A stretch of 32,489 nt of DNA from Bacteroidota bacterium (GCA_021794195.1 JAJYRG010000015.1:10397-42885), one strand, 5' to 3'. Numbered from the stretch's first letter, positions 8,604 through 15,948 are shown. Numbers and translations are program-made. The notes: generated from the sequence alone by a model not told the origin.

Positions 8604-8652
8604 AACAAAACGACCCTGTAAAGTGATGTAGTATCCACAGGGTCGTTTTGTT
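8604..8652. terminator. Bidirectional terminator between the EVE gene and glnS
   Basis: A perfect 16-bp inverted repeat (8604-8619 with 8637-8652) has a GC-rich core and A- or T-rich outer ends, so either strand ends in a U-rich arm. It lies between the 3' ends of two convergent genes. Confidence 0.85.
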
Positions 8653-8670
8653 ATTTGGAAAGAAACAGTC

Positions 8671-10350
8671 TTATTTTTTCTTTCCCTTTTTTACTTCTTT
8701 TGCCCAAGAATCCCGCAAAGTAACAGTCCGGTTAAAGACAAGATGGTTTTTACGGGAAATTTTTTCATCGAGGGTAAAGTAACCTAAGCGCATGAATTGA
8801 TAGTTTTTATCCATTTCTGCTTTCGCTAAATCAGACTCTATATATGCGTTTTCGATGATTTGAAGACTGTTCGGATTTAAAGAGTCTTTGAAATTTTCCG
8901 AAGCCATAGGATCTTCTTCTGCGAAGAGCCGGTCGTATAACCGTACTTCGGCCTTTTCTGCGTGTCCGGCAGATACCCAATGAATAGTTCCTTTTACACG
9001 CATGCCTGAAGTGTCTTCGCCTGATTTTGAGTTAGGTATATACGTACAGTGTACTTCGGTCACCTTCCCTTCTTCATCTTTCTTAAAATCATGACATTCT
9101 ACTATATAGGCATGTTTTAACCGGACGGATTTACCCGGCGTTAAACGGAAGAATTTTTTAGGGGCATCTTCCATAAAGTCATTTCGCTCTATCCATAGTT
9201 CTTTTGAAAAAGGAATAATGCGTGAGCCTTCGCCATCTTCAGCTTCCGGGTTGTTTTCACCGGATAATTCTTCAGTCTTTCCTTCTGGGTAATTTGTGAT
9301 AATTAACTTGATAGGATCCAAGACTGCCATTCGGCGCCAGGCTGTTTTATTTAAGTCTTCCCGAATACAGAATTCGAGTAAACTCATGCTTATCAAATTC
9401 TCTCTTTTCGCCACTCCGATGCGGTCACAAAACTCCCGGATACTTGCCGGTGTAAAACCCCTTCTTCTGAGCCCACTAATGGTCGGCATCCTGGGATCAT
9501 CCCAGCCATCTACATGCTTTTCCCGCACTAATTCCAAAAGCCGTCTTTTGCTCATCACGGTATACGTGAGGTTCAAACGGGCAAACTCGTATTGTCGCGA
9601 TGGAAATATTTCTAATTTTTCAATAAGCCAGTCATAGACGGGGCGATGCGGAACAAACTCCAAAGTACACAGCGAATGCGTGATTTTTTCAATAGAGTCA
9701 CTTTGTCCATGACCAAAATCATACATCGGATAGATACACCATGTATCTCCAGTACGGTGATGGACAGCATGCTTTATGCGGTAGAGCAGCGGATCGCGCA
9801 TGTGCATGTTGGGATCTGCCAAATCAATTTTAGCGCGTAAAACCATCTCTCCATCTTTGTATTTACCCTCGCGCATTTCTTGGAAAAGACGCAGGTTATC
9901 CTCTATGGATCTATCCCGATCAGGAGCGGCAATACCGGGTTGTGTCGGGGTACCTTTTGAAATAGCGATCTCTTCCGAATTGCTTTTATCTACATAGGCT
10001 AAGCCTTTTTTGATTAACTTGACAGCATATTCATATAAAGTTTCAAAATAATCAGAGGTATATAACTCTTCTGCCCATTGGAAACCTAACCATTGTACGT
10101 CTTTTTTGATACTTTCCACATATTCTGCTTCTTCGGTAATAGGATTAGTATCATCAAATCGCAGATTTGTTTTACCATTATACTTTTTTGCAAGCCCAAA
10201 ATTCAAGCAAATAGATTTGGCATGGCCAATATGTAAATAACCATTCGGCTCTGGAGGAAATCGGGTTAATACACGGCCATCGTGCTTCCCGGTTCGAAGA
10301 TCTTCTTCTATAATTTCCTCAATAAAATTTAACGACTTTTCTTCGCTCAT
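8671..10350 (-). CDS. glnS: Glutamine--tRNA ligase
   Basis: A class I aminoacyl-tRNA synthetase that charges tRNA-Gln with glutamine. The protein has 559 residues, the normal length. The first signature is PPEPNGYLHIGHAKS (HIGH at 40-43) and the second is VMSKR (265-269); between them lie LRFDDTNP and YPMYDFGH, which belong to the GlnRS/GluRS fold. The pair of C-terminal beta-barrels that read the anticodon follows, with FFRLTPGKSVRLKHAY and IENAYIESDLAKA, and a lysine-rich end. A TAACTTTG box at 10357-10364 lies only 6 nt before the ATG, so the message may have almost no leader. The gene is monocistronic and ends at the shared terminator at 8604-8652. Confidence 0.96.
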   Translation of the reverse strand: MSEEKSLNFIEEIIEEDLRTGKHDGRVLTRFPPEPNGYLHIGHAKSICLNFGLAKKYNGKTNLRFDDTNPITEEAEYVESIKKDVQWLGFQWAEELYTSDYFETLYEYAVKLIKKGLAYVDKSNSEEIAISKGTPTQPGIAAPDRDRSIEDNLRLFQEMREGKYKDGEMVLRAKIDLADPNMHMRDPLLYRIKHAVHHRTGDTWCIYPMYDFGHGQSDSIEKITHSLCTLEFVPHRPVYDWLIEKLEIFPSRQYEFARLNLTYTVMSKRRLLELVREKHVDGWDDPRMPTISGLRRRGFTPASIREFCDRIGVAKRENLISMSLLEFCIREDLNKTAWRRMAVLDPIKLIITNYPEGKTEELSGENNPEAEDGEGSRIIPFSKELWIERNDFMEDAPKKFFRLTPGKSVRLKHAYIVECHDFKKDEEGKVTEVHCTYIPNSKSGEDTSGMRVKGTIHWVSAGHAEKAEVRLYDRLFAEEDPMASENFKDSLNPNSLQIIENAYIESDLAKAEMDKNYQFMRLGYFTLDEKISRKNHLVFNRTVTLRDSWAKEVKKGKKK

Positions 10351-10356
10351 AATTCA

Positions 10357-10364
10357 CAAAGTTA
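10357..10364 (-). promoter_or_regulatory. -7 promoter box TAACTTTG for glnS
   Basis: On the minus strand the box matches TAnnTTTG exactly and ends 6 nt before the glnS ATG. The predicted transcript begins within a few bases of the start codon. Confidence 0.5.
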
Positions 10365-10416
10365 ATTAATATCTTCAGATGTTTTTGTGTATATAGTATA
10401 AAATAAATGCATATCG

Positions 10417-10424
10417 TATCTTTG
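10417..10424 (+). promoter_or_regulatory. -7 promoter box TATCTTTG for the FAD oxidoreductase
   Basis: This is an exact consensus match 18 nt before the ATG at 10443, which would give a leader of about 12-15 nt. It is back to back with the glnS promoter. Confidence 0.55.
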
Positions 10425-10442
10425 TAATTAAACAGATTGAAA

Positions 10443-11732
10443 ATGCACATGCGTCTAAATAAAAAAATATTTTTTAGTTTCTTGCTCAGTATAGCTTTTT
10501 TTTCATTAGCACAGGCAAATAAAATAAAAAAACCTCAATTGATGGTTTATGGATCAGGTTTTGAAGCTTTAACAGCAGCGTTACAAAGCGCAAAATCAAA
10601 TGTTCCTACTCTGTGGGTAATAGAGGAATCAGGAATTTTGCCAAACCTTCCTGCCGAACATTTTGAAGTTGTTGGAAATGAAAATTTAGATGGGGGAATG
10701 TGGATGGATCTATTGATGCAGCTTGCCAATGCTGAGCAGCCGAGTGATTCCATAGCCTATATTCAAAAAAAGAGTATAAACCCGCGGTTACTAAGAAATA
10801 TTGTAGAAGAATGGATAAGTGCAGAAAAGCAGCTGACTTTATTAACAAAAACAAGTATTGATAAAATAGATAAAAAGCGGAATGTATGGGAAGTACAGCT
10901 TTCTGATAAACATAAGTATAAGGTACGGAGTATAGTAGATGCAAGTGAGGAGCAAAAGTTGGTAAGCAAACAGTTTCCCGGAGAAGAGTACACTCCGATT
11001 CTTGCAACGGAGAAAATGCAGATACAGGATTTTAGAACCTTACTTGGAAATGCTGAGCTTGATGGAAAAGCACATGCTATTCGCTTTCAAAATCTCAAAG
11101 AAGCCGAACACCAAGGGTTATATGGCTTGGGTATCTTACATGAAATGGGGATAGAGATAGAAGAAACAGCTTTTATACCTTTGCGCATGAGCTTCGGTCA
11201 GGCTTTGGGAGCTACAGCTGCTTATACCGCATTTTTTAAAACTACAATAGATAAAGTTGACATACGGCTTTTGCAAGATGAACTTATGACGTTTGGTGCC
11301 CGCTTGCTCCCTTATCAAGATATTGCTATAGAAGATCCCAACTATAAAACTTTGCAGAAGTTTTCTTTGTCCGGTATTTTAATAGGGGAGCAGCATGGTG
11401 ATTCTTATCAATTAGGAAAAAATAAAGAAGTTGCTCAAGAGGAGGTAAGAGAGGTTTTTGATCAAATGCATGCGCGGAGTAAAGTGTGGTTTTTGGATCA
11501 TCCCATTGATGTTTTCACCTGGAAGGATGCATTGGATTATATAGGATTCGTGTCTTTCAGGGGGGCAGAATTGGAAAAGAACATCCAAAAAGATTTTAAC
11601 GATGTTTTACATTTTTCTGGAGAATATGAGGAGGACAGAAAAATAAACCGCTACGAATTCGGAACCATCCTTAGTGTATATGACAATCCTTTTCGTATAA
11701 AAATAGACCAAAAAGGAAAAATATTAAGATAA
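10443..11732 (+). CDS. Putative exported FAD-dependent oxidoreductase
   Basis: A signal peptide or N-terminal anchor (two lysines, then a run of Phe, Leu and Ile, ending SLAQAN) precedes a nucleotide-binding beta strand and turn, LMVYGSGFEALTAALQSA. That turn resembles the GxGxxx dinucleotide fold of FAD-dependent oxidoreductases of the FAD_oxidored type, which are common in Bacteroidota. Later features that fit are VRSIVDASEEQKL (the second nucleotide strand ending in D-A-S) and PLRMSFGQALGATAAY near residue 245, a usual FAD-contacting glycine/alanine segment. The substrate is unknown. There is no twin-arginine motif. The frame also allows TTG 10437 and ATG 10449; ATG 10443 is a compromise. 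The gene stands alone. Confidence 0.7.
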   Translation: MHMRLNKKIFFSFLLSIAFFSLAQANKIKKPQLMVYGSGFEALTAALQSAKSNVPTLWVIEESGILPNLPAEHFEVVGNENLDGGMWMDLLMQLANAEQPSDSIAYIQKKSINPRLLRNIVEEWISAEKQLTLLTKTSIDKIDKKRNVWEVQLSDKHKYKVRSIVDASEEQKLVSKQFPGEEYTPILATEKMQIQDFRTLLGNAELDGKAHAIRFQNLKEAEHQGLYGLGILHEMGIEIEETAFIPLRMSFGQALGATAAYTAFFKTTIDKVDIRLLQDELMTFGARLLPYQDIAIEDPNYKTLQKFSLSGILIGEQHGDSYQLGKNKEVAQEEVREVFDQMHARSKVWFLDHPIDVFTWKDALDYIGFVSFRGAELEKNIQKDFNDVLHFSGEYEEDRKINRYEFGTILSVYDNPFRIKIDQKGKILR

Positions 11733-11734
11733 AT

Positions 11735-11755
11735 AAAACAGGCTGCAGCTGTTTT
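11735..11755 (+). terminator. Hairpin after the FAD oxidoreductase
   Basis: AAAACAG (11735-11741) pairs with CTGTTTT (11749-11755) around a 7-nt loop directly after the stop codon. The terminal T-run is four bases, so this is a short terminator. Confidence 0.5.
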
Positions 11756-11832
11756 CCTAAACTTATGGGAAATAGAGAGGAGTAGGACAGCTTTGTGATA
11801 CTTCGATATTGGAATAGGGGAGGAGGATTCAG

Positions 11833-11907
11833 TGGGAAATACTGGATTCGAACCAGTGACCCCTACCTTGTCGAGGTAGTGCTCTAAACCAGCTGAGCTA
11901 ATTTCCC
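11833..11907 (-). tRNA. tRNA-Val (GAC)
   Basis: All four arms fold: acceptor GGGAAAT/ATTTCCC with A73, D-stem GCTC/GAGC, anticodon stem CTACC/GGTAG and T-stem ACTGG/CCAGT with loop TTCGAAT. The length is 75 nt and no CCA is encoded. The anticodon loop reads TCGACAA, which places GAC at positions 34-36 (valine). Position 33 is C rather than the near-universal U. It is the last gene of the tRNA operon. Confidence 0.9.
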
Positions 11908-11932
11908 ATAGTATATCAAAGAGTGAGTTTTG

Positions 11933-12005
11933 TGGTGCCAGCTGGAATCGAACCAGCGACACAAGGATTTTCAGTCCTTTGCTCTACCGACTGAGCTATG
12001 GCACC
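11933..12005 (-). tRNA. tRNA-Phe (GAA), copy 2 in transcription order
   Basis: A complete 73-nt cloverleaf: acceptor GGTGCCA/TGGCACC with A73, D-stem GCTC/GAGC, anticodon stem AAGGA/TCCTT with loop CTGAAAA (anticodon GAA) and T-stem GCTGG/CCAGC with loop TTCGATT. No CCA is encoded. It is identical to the copy at 12031-12103. Confidence 0.96.
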
Positions 12006-12030
12006 TCCCTAAGCATTTTAACAGTTTTTG

Positions 12031-12103
12031 TGGTGCCAGCTGGAATCGAACCAGCGACACAAGGATTTTCAGTCCTTTGCTCTACCGACTGAGCTATGGC
12101 ACC
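12031..12103 (-). tRNA. tRNA-Phe (GAA), copy 1 in transcription order
   Basis: The sequence and cloverleaf are identical to the copy at 11933-12005. It is first in the operon, about 36 nt after a TACATTTG promoter box. Confidence 0.96.
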
Positions 12104-12139
12104 TTTTGAAAAACCTGTTAAATGCAAAGCATTGCGATG

Positions 12140-12147
12140 CAAATGTA
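12140..12147 (-). promoter_or_regulatory. -7 promoter box TACATTTG for the tRNA operon
   Basis: On the minus strand it matches TAnnTTTG exactly, 36 nt before the first tRNA-Phe. A short inverted repeat (GCATtgcgATGC) lies just downstream, at the expected transcript start. Confidence 0.55.
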
Positions 12148-12260
12148 ATTTCTTTTTTCTTAATTCTGAAACTTTTTGACCAACAAATTTCATTATAACA
12201 GCTAATAGCTTGATTTTGATATAAAAATGTTCACTCTGGGAATACAATATTAAAAAGTAT

Positions 12261-12285
12261 GGGGATGGCTAAGGAACTTATCCCC
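12261..12285 (-). terminator. Possible minus-strand terminator
   Basis: GGGGAT (12261-12266) pairs with ATCCCC (12280-12285), with a further 3-bp inner stem. On the minus strand it is followed by ATACTTTTTAA. It overlaps the stop codon of the weak ORF at 12278-12469. Confidence 0.35.
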
Positions 12286-12469
12286 CTGCATTGTTTTCTT
12301 TATTGTATATTTTGATCCGTTTTTCATTGATGTTTATTTCTATAGCTTTCTTTTTCCCAGTCTTGTGCGTTTCATTGGCCGGAAAATTATCTTTGATGCG
12401 GCTATCGGGGTTATGGGGTTTGTTTTGATAGGCTTGAGGCGCTGAAACCTGAAGCGTACAAAGCTTCAC
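12278..12469 (-). CDS. Doubtful small ORF (63 aa)
   Basis: The product is not recognised. The frame starts with GTG and encodes a hydrophilic, Lys/Asn-rich peptide whose second half (KKKAIEININEKRIKIYN) could form two beta strands. The only external support is the hairpin with T-run at its stop codon. There is no clear promoter or ribosome binding site. It may simply be a chance ORF. Confidence 0.15.
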   Translation of the reverse strand: MKLCTLQVSAPQAYQNKPHNPDSRIKDNFPANETHKTGKKKAIEININEKRIKIYNKENNAGG

Positions 12470-12810
12470 AACGAAAAGAGACTAAATTATATTCTAATAA
12501 AAAGAAAAACAAAACAGATTAAATAGGAACAAAATTTATTTTATAAGACAGGGTCTCTCTATATTTAATTAAGAATAACGAAGTGCATGATGGACTTTCT
12601 GAATCCGACCAGATCATATTTATCAGAACATACTCTTCATATACCGCGGTTAGTGGCCACACCGAACCGGAGGAAGATTTCAAATACTCATCCATAACGC
12701 ATGTTTGCTCACCCAAACCGCTCGTTTACTCATTCCCTATTGTATACCCAATGAAAATTCTATCTATTTGCTTATTCAATAAATTAAATCATTTAAAAAA
12801 TAATTCAATT

Positions 12811-13332
12811 ATGAAAAAATACGTATTAACAGCGTTTTTATTTGTTTTGGCAGTTAGTTTTAGCCTTGCACAAAAAGGAAACATCAGTGTAAACTTAGGA
12901 GCGGAAGTAGCTCTGCCTTTGGGCAATCTCAGCAATGCTTCGAGCTTTGGTATAGGAGGGACAGCTAAAGGGCTGTATGGGTTGAATGACGAATCGGACA
13001 TCACTTTAACAACAGGGTATATTGCTTTCCCAACAAAAGAGGGCTCAGAGATGAAAATAGGAATGATTCCTTTTATGCCTGGATATCGCCATAAATTTGA
13101 CGGATTTTATGTAGAACCTCAATTGGGTTTTGTAAGCTATAAAACTTCTTATTCTGGTGTTGGAAGTGAGATTTTTGGCGGTAGCCTTTCTTCTTCTGCC
13201 AGCTTCTTTAGTTATGCTTTAGGAGCAGGGATCAAATCAGGGAAATGGGATTTGAGTGCCCGCTTCCAAGGCTTCACAAGTACAACATTTATTGGAGCCC
13301 GCGTAGGTTATGATGTATTTACCAATTTTTAA
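12811..13332 (+). CDS. Outer membrane beta-barrel protein (small)
   Basis: The 173-residue protein has a clear signal peptide (MKKYVLTAFLFVLAVSFSLAQ). The mature chain has a repeating strand-turn pattern with glycines and aromatics and ends in VGYDVFTNF, a typical C-terminal outer-membrane strand. This is the pattern of small eight-stranded barrels, such as the OmpW/PorT-like or OMP_b-brl families; no specific role can be assigned. The frame is open upstream to 12583, but the signal peptide fixes the start at ATG 12811. A lipoprotein gene follows after 41 bp and is probably co-transcribed, so the two may act together at the outer membrane. Confidence 0.85.
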   Translation: MKKYVLTAFLFVLAVSFSLAQKGNISVNLGAEVALPLGNLSNASSFGIGGTAKGLYGLNDESDITLTTGYIAFPTKEGSEMKIGMIPFMPGYRHKFDGFYVEPQLGFVSYKTSYSGVGSEIFGGSLSSSASFFSYALGAGIKSGKWDLSARFQGFTSTTFIGARVGYDVFTNF

Positions 13333-13360
13333 GTTGTCTATAATTAAATAACTATATAAT

Positions 13361-13367
13361 AAGGAGG
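13361..13367 (+). promoter_or_regulatory. Full Shine-Dalgarno sequence AAGGAGG
   Basis: AAGGAGG lies 6 nt before the lipoprotein ATG at 13374, an ideal distance. It is one of only two strong sites seen before genes in this window. Confidence 0.6.
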
Positions 13368-13373
13368 TAAATT

Positions 13374-14075
13374 ATGAAATTTCCAGAAAAAATAAGATTT
13401 GGGGTAGTAATATTACTCTCCTTATTCTTTTTTATCGGATGTAGCAAAGATGACGCTTCACCTGAGGATAATGATTTGGGCGGCCGGGGAGGCGTCACAA
13501 TGACTGTAGATGGACAGAAACTTAACTTTAAGTTTACAACACTCATGACAGAATATCAGGAGGCTATCGAAGAGGGGGAAGAGGATTTTGAAGTGATGAT
13601 GATGGCTTCCAATGTGGATTTTGAGGATGAAGGTAAAGTAAAGAATTCTGAAAATCTGTATATTGGGTTGACGTTGCCTATAGAAAAGTTTAGAAACCCT
13701 AAAGGAACGTATAACATAGGGTTTGAAGATAACCAGCCTGTTCAGGTACTTCTTTACAAGAATATAACGAATGCTGATAATAGCTTGGTCGTTTATGCAT
13801 CCGATGGGTTCGGAGGTGATAAAGACAAAAGTTACGGAAAGCTTACCATTACCGGATATAAAATTGGCAAACAAGATTTTGGACTGGAAGGCTTTCTGCC
13901 CGAAGAGGAGGATCCCGGAGAGGGGTATACAGAATTAACAGGAAGCTTTGAGGTTGTTTTACATAAAGCTTATGAGAGTGAAGAAAATGAAGATGCTCCC
14001 TCTACGATAGAGTTAAATGCAAGTGCATATACTTTTAAGCAGTTTTCATTCAATCTATTTGACTTCTTCTTATAG
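13374..14075 (+). CDS. Lipoprotein of unknown function
   Basis: The 233-residue protein has a lipoprotein signal peptide with lipobox FIGC (lipidated Cys23), then an acidic Ser/Asp stretch (SKDDASPEDND) of the kind linked to surface export of Bacteroidota lipoproteins. The mature domain starts with VTMTVDGQKLNFKF and is predicted to be beta-rich and strongly acidic. Similar 'VDGxxxxF' openings occur in many uncharacterised Bacteroidota lipoproteins, but I cannot name the family. It lies 41 bp after a small outer-membrane barrel and has its own strong ribosome binding site. The end is marked by the hairpin at 14247-14278. Confidence 0.8.
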   Translation: MKFPEKIRFGVVILLSLFFFIGCSKDDASPEDNDLGGRGGVTMTVDGQKLNFKFTTLMTEYQEAIEEGEEDFEVMMMASNVDFEDEGKVKNSENLYIGLTLPIEKFRNPKGTYNIGFEDNQPVQVLLYKNITNADNSLVVYASDGFGGDKDKSYGKLTITGYKIGKQDFGLEGFLPEEEDPGEGYTELTGSFEVVLHKAYESEENEDAPSTIELNASAYTFKQFSFNLFDFFL

Positions 14076-14246
14076 TAGTAGAGGTCTAGAAAATGAGAAA
14101 ATCTGCTTAGTAAAAATATGCGGATAACCAGAGAGTATCAGGTTAATAAGGCAAAAAAATTAAATATCCACTAAATCAAAAGATCAGAGTATACATAGAC
14201 TCGATTTACAATCTTTTTTTTCATAATGTAGTATGATTTAGTAGAG

Positions 14247-14278
14247 AAGCACCCATCTGATTACAGAGGGTGCTTTTT
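14247..14278 (+). terminator. Rho-independent terminator of the barrel/lipoprotein pair
   Basis: AAGCACCC (14247-14254) pairs with GGGTGCTT (14268-14275), with an inner 4-bp stem TCTG/CAGA and loop ATTA, and ends in a run of five T. It lies between convergent genes; the minus side has a weaker U-tract for GAPDH. Confidence 0.8.
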
Positions 14279-14300
14279 GATTATATTGCTTAAAGACAAC

Positions 14301-15305
14301 TTAACTTTTGCTTGCAGAAAGTTTTTCTAATATATCAACAAGACGGTTGGCGTAGCCAAATTCATTGTCATACCATCCTACTACCTTAATCAGCCCGCCG
14401 ACAATAGAGGTTAATCCAGCATCGAAAACACAGGAATAAGGATTGTTGATGATGTCTACAGACACAATAGGGTCTTCGGTATAGAAAAGTATATTTTGCA
14501 GGGTACCTTGTGCAGCGTCTTTAAATTTTTGATTTATTTCTTCTACACTCGTCTTTTTTCTTAATGTGCAGGTGAAATCGGTGAGTGATCCGTTGATCAC
14601 GGGTACCCGGATGCCTGCCCCTCCCAATACCCCTTCCAAATGAGGAAAGACTCTTGTAATGGCTTTTGCAGCACCTGTGGTTGTAGGTATGATCGATTGA
14701 GAAGCAGCCCTGGCTCTCCGTAAATCACGGTGAGGAGCATCGTGTAAGTTTTGATCACCGGTCATGGAGTGCACAGTAGTTATGTATCCATCGTTTATTC
14801 CAAAATAATCATCTAATATTTTGACCAGGGGGGCTACATTGTTTGTCGTGCAAGAAGCGTTTGAAAAAATAGGGGACTGCCAATCAAAATCGTTTTCATT
14901 TATTCCCAATACTAAAGTGGGTACTTCTTTATCTGGAGAAGGAGCAGAGATCAACACTTGATTTGCACCCGCCTTTATATGAAGATGAGCTTGTTCAGCC
15001 CGGGTATATCTTCCCGTAGCTTCTATAACTAAATCTATTCCTAAAGAAGACCAAGGTAAATTTTCAGGATCGCCTTCCGATAAATAATGTATTTTTTTAT
15101 TACCAAAAATAAAATAAGGAGTCTCATATTTAGCATCGACAGTTTGAGGACCGTGTACGGAATCGTATTTAAAAAGGTGGGCTAACACATTGGGAGCGCC
15201 CAAGTCGTTGATCGCAACTATTTCTACATTCGGCACTGATCTTTGCAGCAGAATACGTAAGGTATTACGCCCGATTCTTCCAAAACCATTGATAGCTACT
15301 TTCAT
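14301..15305 (-). CDS. gap: Glyceraldehyde-3-phosphate dehydrogenase, type I
   Basis: Converts glyceraldehyde 3-phosphate to 1,3-bisphosphoglycerate in glycolysis, or the reverse in gluconeogenesis. The protein has 334 residues. The NAD-binding motif is NGFGRIGR (6-13), followed by the NAD-selecting Asp34 in INDL. The active-site cysteine is Cys152 in SNASCTTN and the catalytic histidine is in TTVHSMTGDQ. GWYDNEFGY, the phosphate/NAD signature, is present near the C-terminus. Some segments differ from the usual glycolytic enzyme (ATGRYTRAEQA, SAPSPDKEVPTLV), so this may be a second, specialised paralogue; erythrose-4-phosphate dehydrogenase is a less likely alternative. It starts 2 bp after the stop of a thioredoxin-like lipoprotein gene, so the two form one operon. 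Confidence 0.92.
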   Translation of the reverse strand: MKVAINGFGRIGRNTLRILLQRSVPNVEIVAINDLGAPNVLAHLFKYDSVHGPQTVDAKYETPYFIFGNKKIHYLSEGDPENLPWSSLGIDLVIEATGRYTRAEQAHLHIKAGANQVLISAPSPDKEVPTLVLGINENDFDWQSPIFSNASCTTNNVAPLVKILDDYFGINDGYITTVHSMTGDQNLHDAPHRDLRRARAASQSIIPTTTGAAKAITRVFPHLEGVLGGAGIRVPVINGSLTDFTCTLRKKTSVEEINQKFKDAAQGTLQNILFYTEDPIVSVDIINNPYSCVFDAGLTSIVGGLIKVVGWYDNEFGYANRLVDILEKLSASKS

Positions 15306-15307
15306 CG

Positions 15308-15916
15308 TTAATTTGTATAGGCTTCTATAATTTCATGTATGCTTTTTTCGCCTTCCCAATAGGTTTTTAACTGTCCATCTTTACCATACACATAATTTGC
15401 AGGGAAACGTTCCGGAACGTGAATTTTATGGATAAACTCTTGATTTTTATCGTAGAGCATTTTGACGTTTTCCTTATCTTCTAATTCAGGACCGTAGGTT
15501 TCAAGATATTCAGCCATGAGAGCTGGATTATTCAGAGAAACGAAATACATATCTATGTCTTGTAGCTTATCATAGTTATCAGATAAAGCCGCGGCTTCTT
15601 CTTGACAGAACCCACAACCCGGATCAAAGAAGATGAACACCGTATTTTTATCTTCCGAAAGCTCATCCTGGGTAAACGAAATACCGGATTTAACATGATA
15701 AAAAGTAAAAGAAGGAATGGATTTCGCCGGAGCCTGCATGCTTACCTCCTGGGGAGAAGGAGCTTGAGGTGTTTGCTCTTTGGCAGGAGCTTGTTGTTGT
15801 TCGGTTTGCGGCGAAGTATTTTGCTGTTGGGAGTGCTCCGGATTCGGATTGTTGCAGGAAACGAATGCCCATGAAACAGAAAATGTTAAAATAAGTGCTG
15901 AGGTTGAATATTTCAT
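15308..15916 (-). CDS. Thioredoxin-fold lipoprotein (TlpA/redoxin-like)
   Basis: The 202-residue protein has a lipoprotein signal with lipobox FVSC (Cys21) and then a flexible linker of about 45 residues rich in Gln, Pro and Ala. The globular part carries FIFFDPGCGFCQEE, with Cys101 and Cys104 as the CxxC redox pair at the start of a thioredoxin helix, and the cis-proline loop RFPANYVY with YGKDG. It is probably anchored in the periplasm or outer membrane and may reduce or exchange disulfides; the partner is unknown. GAPDH begins 2 bp downstream. A TATTTTTG box at 15941-15948 may start the operon. Confidence 0.88.
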   Translation of the reverse strand: MKYSTSALILTFSVSWAFVSCNNPNPEHSQQQNTSPQTEQQQAPAKEQTPQAPSPQEVSMQAPAKSIPSFTFYHVKSGISFTQDELSEDKNTVFIFFDPGCGFCQEEAAALSDNYDKLQDIDMYFVSLNNPALMAEYLETYGPELEDKENVKMLYDKNQEFIHKIHVPERFPANYVYGKDGQLKTYWEGEKSIHEIIEAYTN

Positions 15917-15940
15917 TTTTACTATGTAATTGTTTTAAAA

Positions 15941-15948
15941 CAAAAATA
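15941..15948 (-). promoter_or_regulatory. Possible -7 box TATTTTTG for the redoxin-gap operon
   Basis: It matches TAnnTTTG on the minus strand, 24 nt before the ATG at 15916, but lies within the outer arm of the secDF terminator, so the match could be fortuitous. Confidence 0.35.

Larger units (their letters stand above)
11928..12104. repeat. Tandem direct repeat that carries tRNA-Phe
   Basis: Bases 11928-12006 and 12026-12104 are identical, 98 bp apart from start to start. Each copy is one tRNA-Phe gene with 5-6 flanking bases, which indicates a local duplication. Confidence 0.9.
12148..12810. other. Long intergenic stretch with no confident gene
   Basis: About 660 bp lie between the tRNA promoter and the beta-barrel gene. 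The left part is AT-rich and contains one weak minus-strand ORF (12278-12469) and a hairpin at 12261-12285. The right part (about 12590-12730) is richer in GC and open in two frames, but neither translation resembles a protein that I recognise. I see no TAnnTTTG box that would serve the gene at 12811. Confidence 0.6.

Noticed and set aside
11651..12247. Two minus-strand ORFs (11651-11962 and 11996-12247)
   Set aside because: They run through the tRNA-Val and tRNA-Phe genes; peptides such as GVTGSNPVFPTE and VEQRTENPCVAGSIPAG are typical translations of tRNA sequence.
12583..12810. N-terminal extension of the small barrel protein
   Set aside because: The extension would precede a normal signal peptide, so translation must start at 12811.
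11833..14075. tRNA-associated genomic island
   Set aside because: There is no integrase, no duplicated tRNA 3' end as an attachment site, and the tRNA duplication covers a complete gene.
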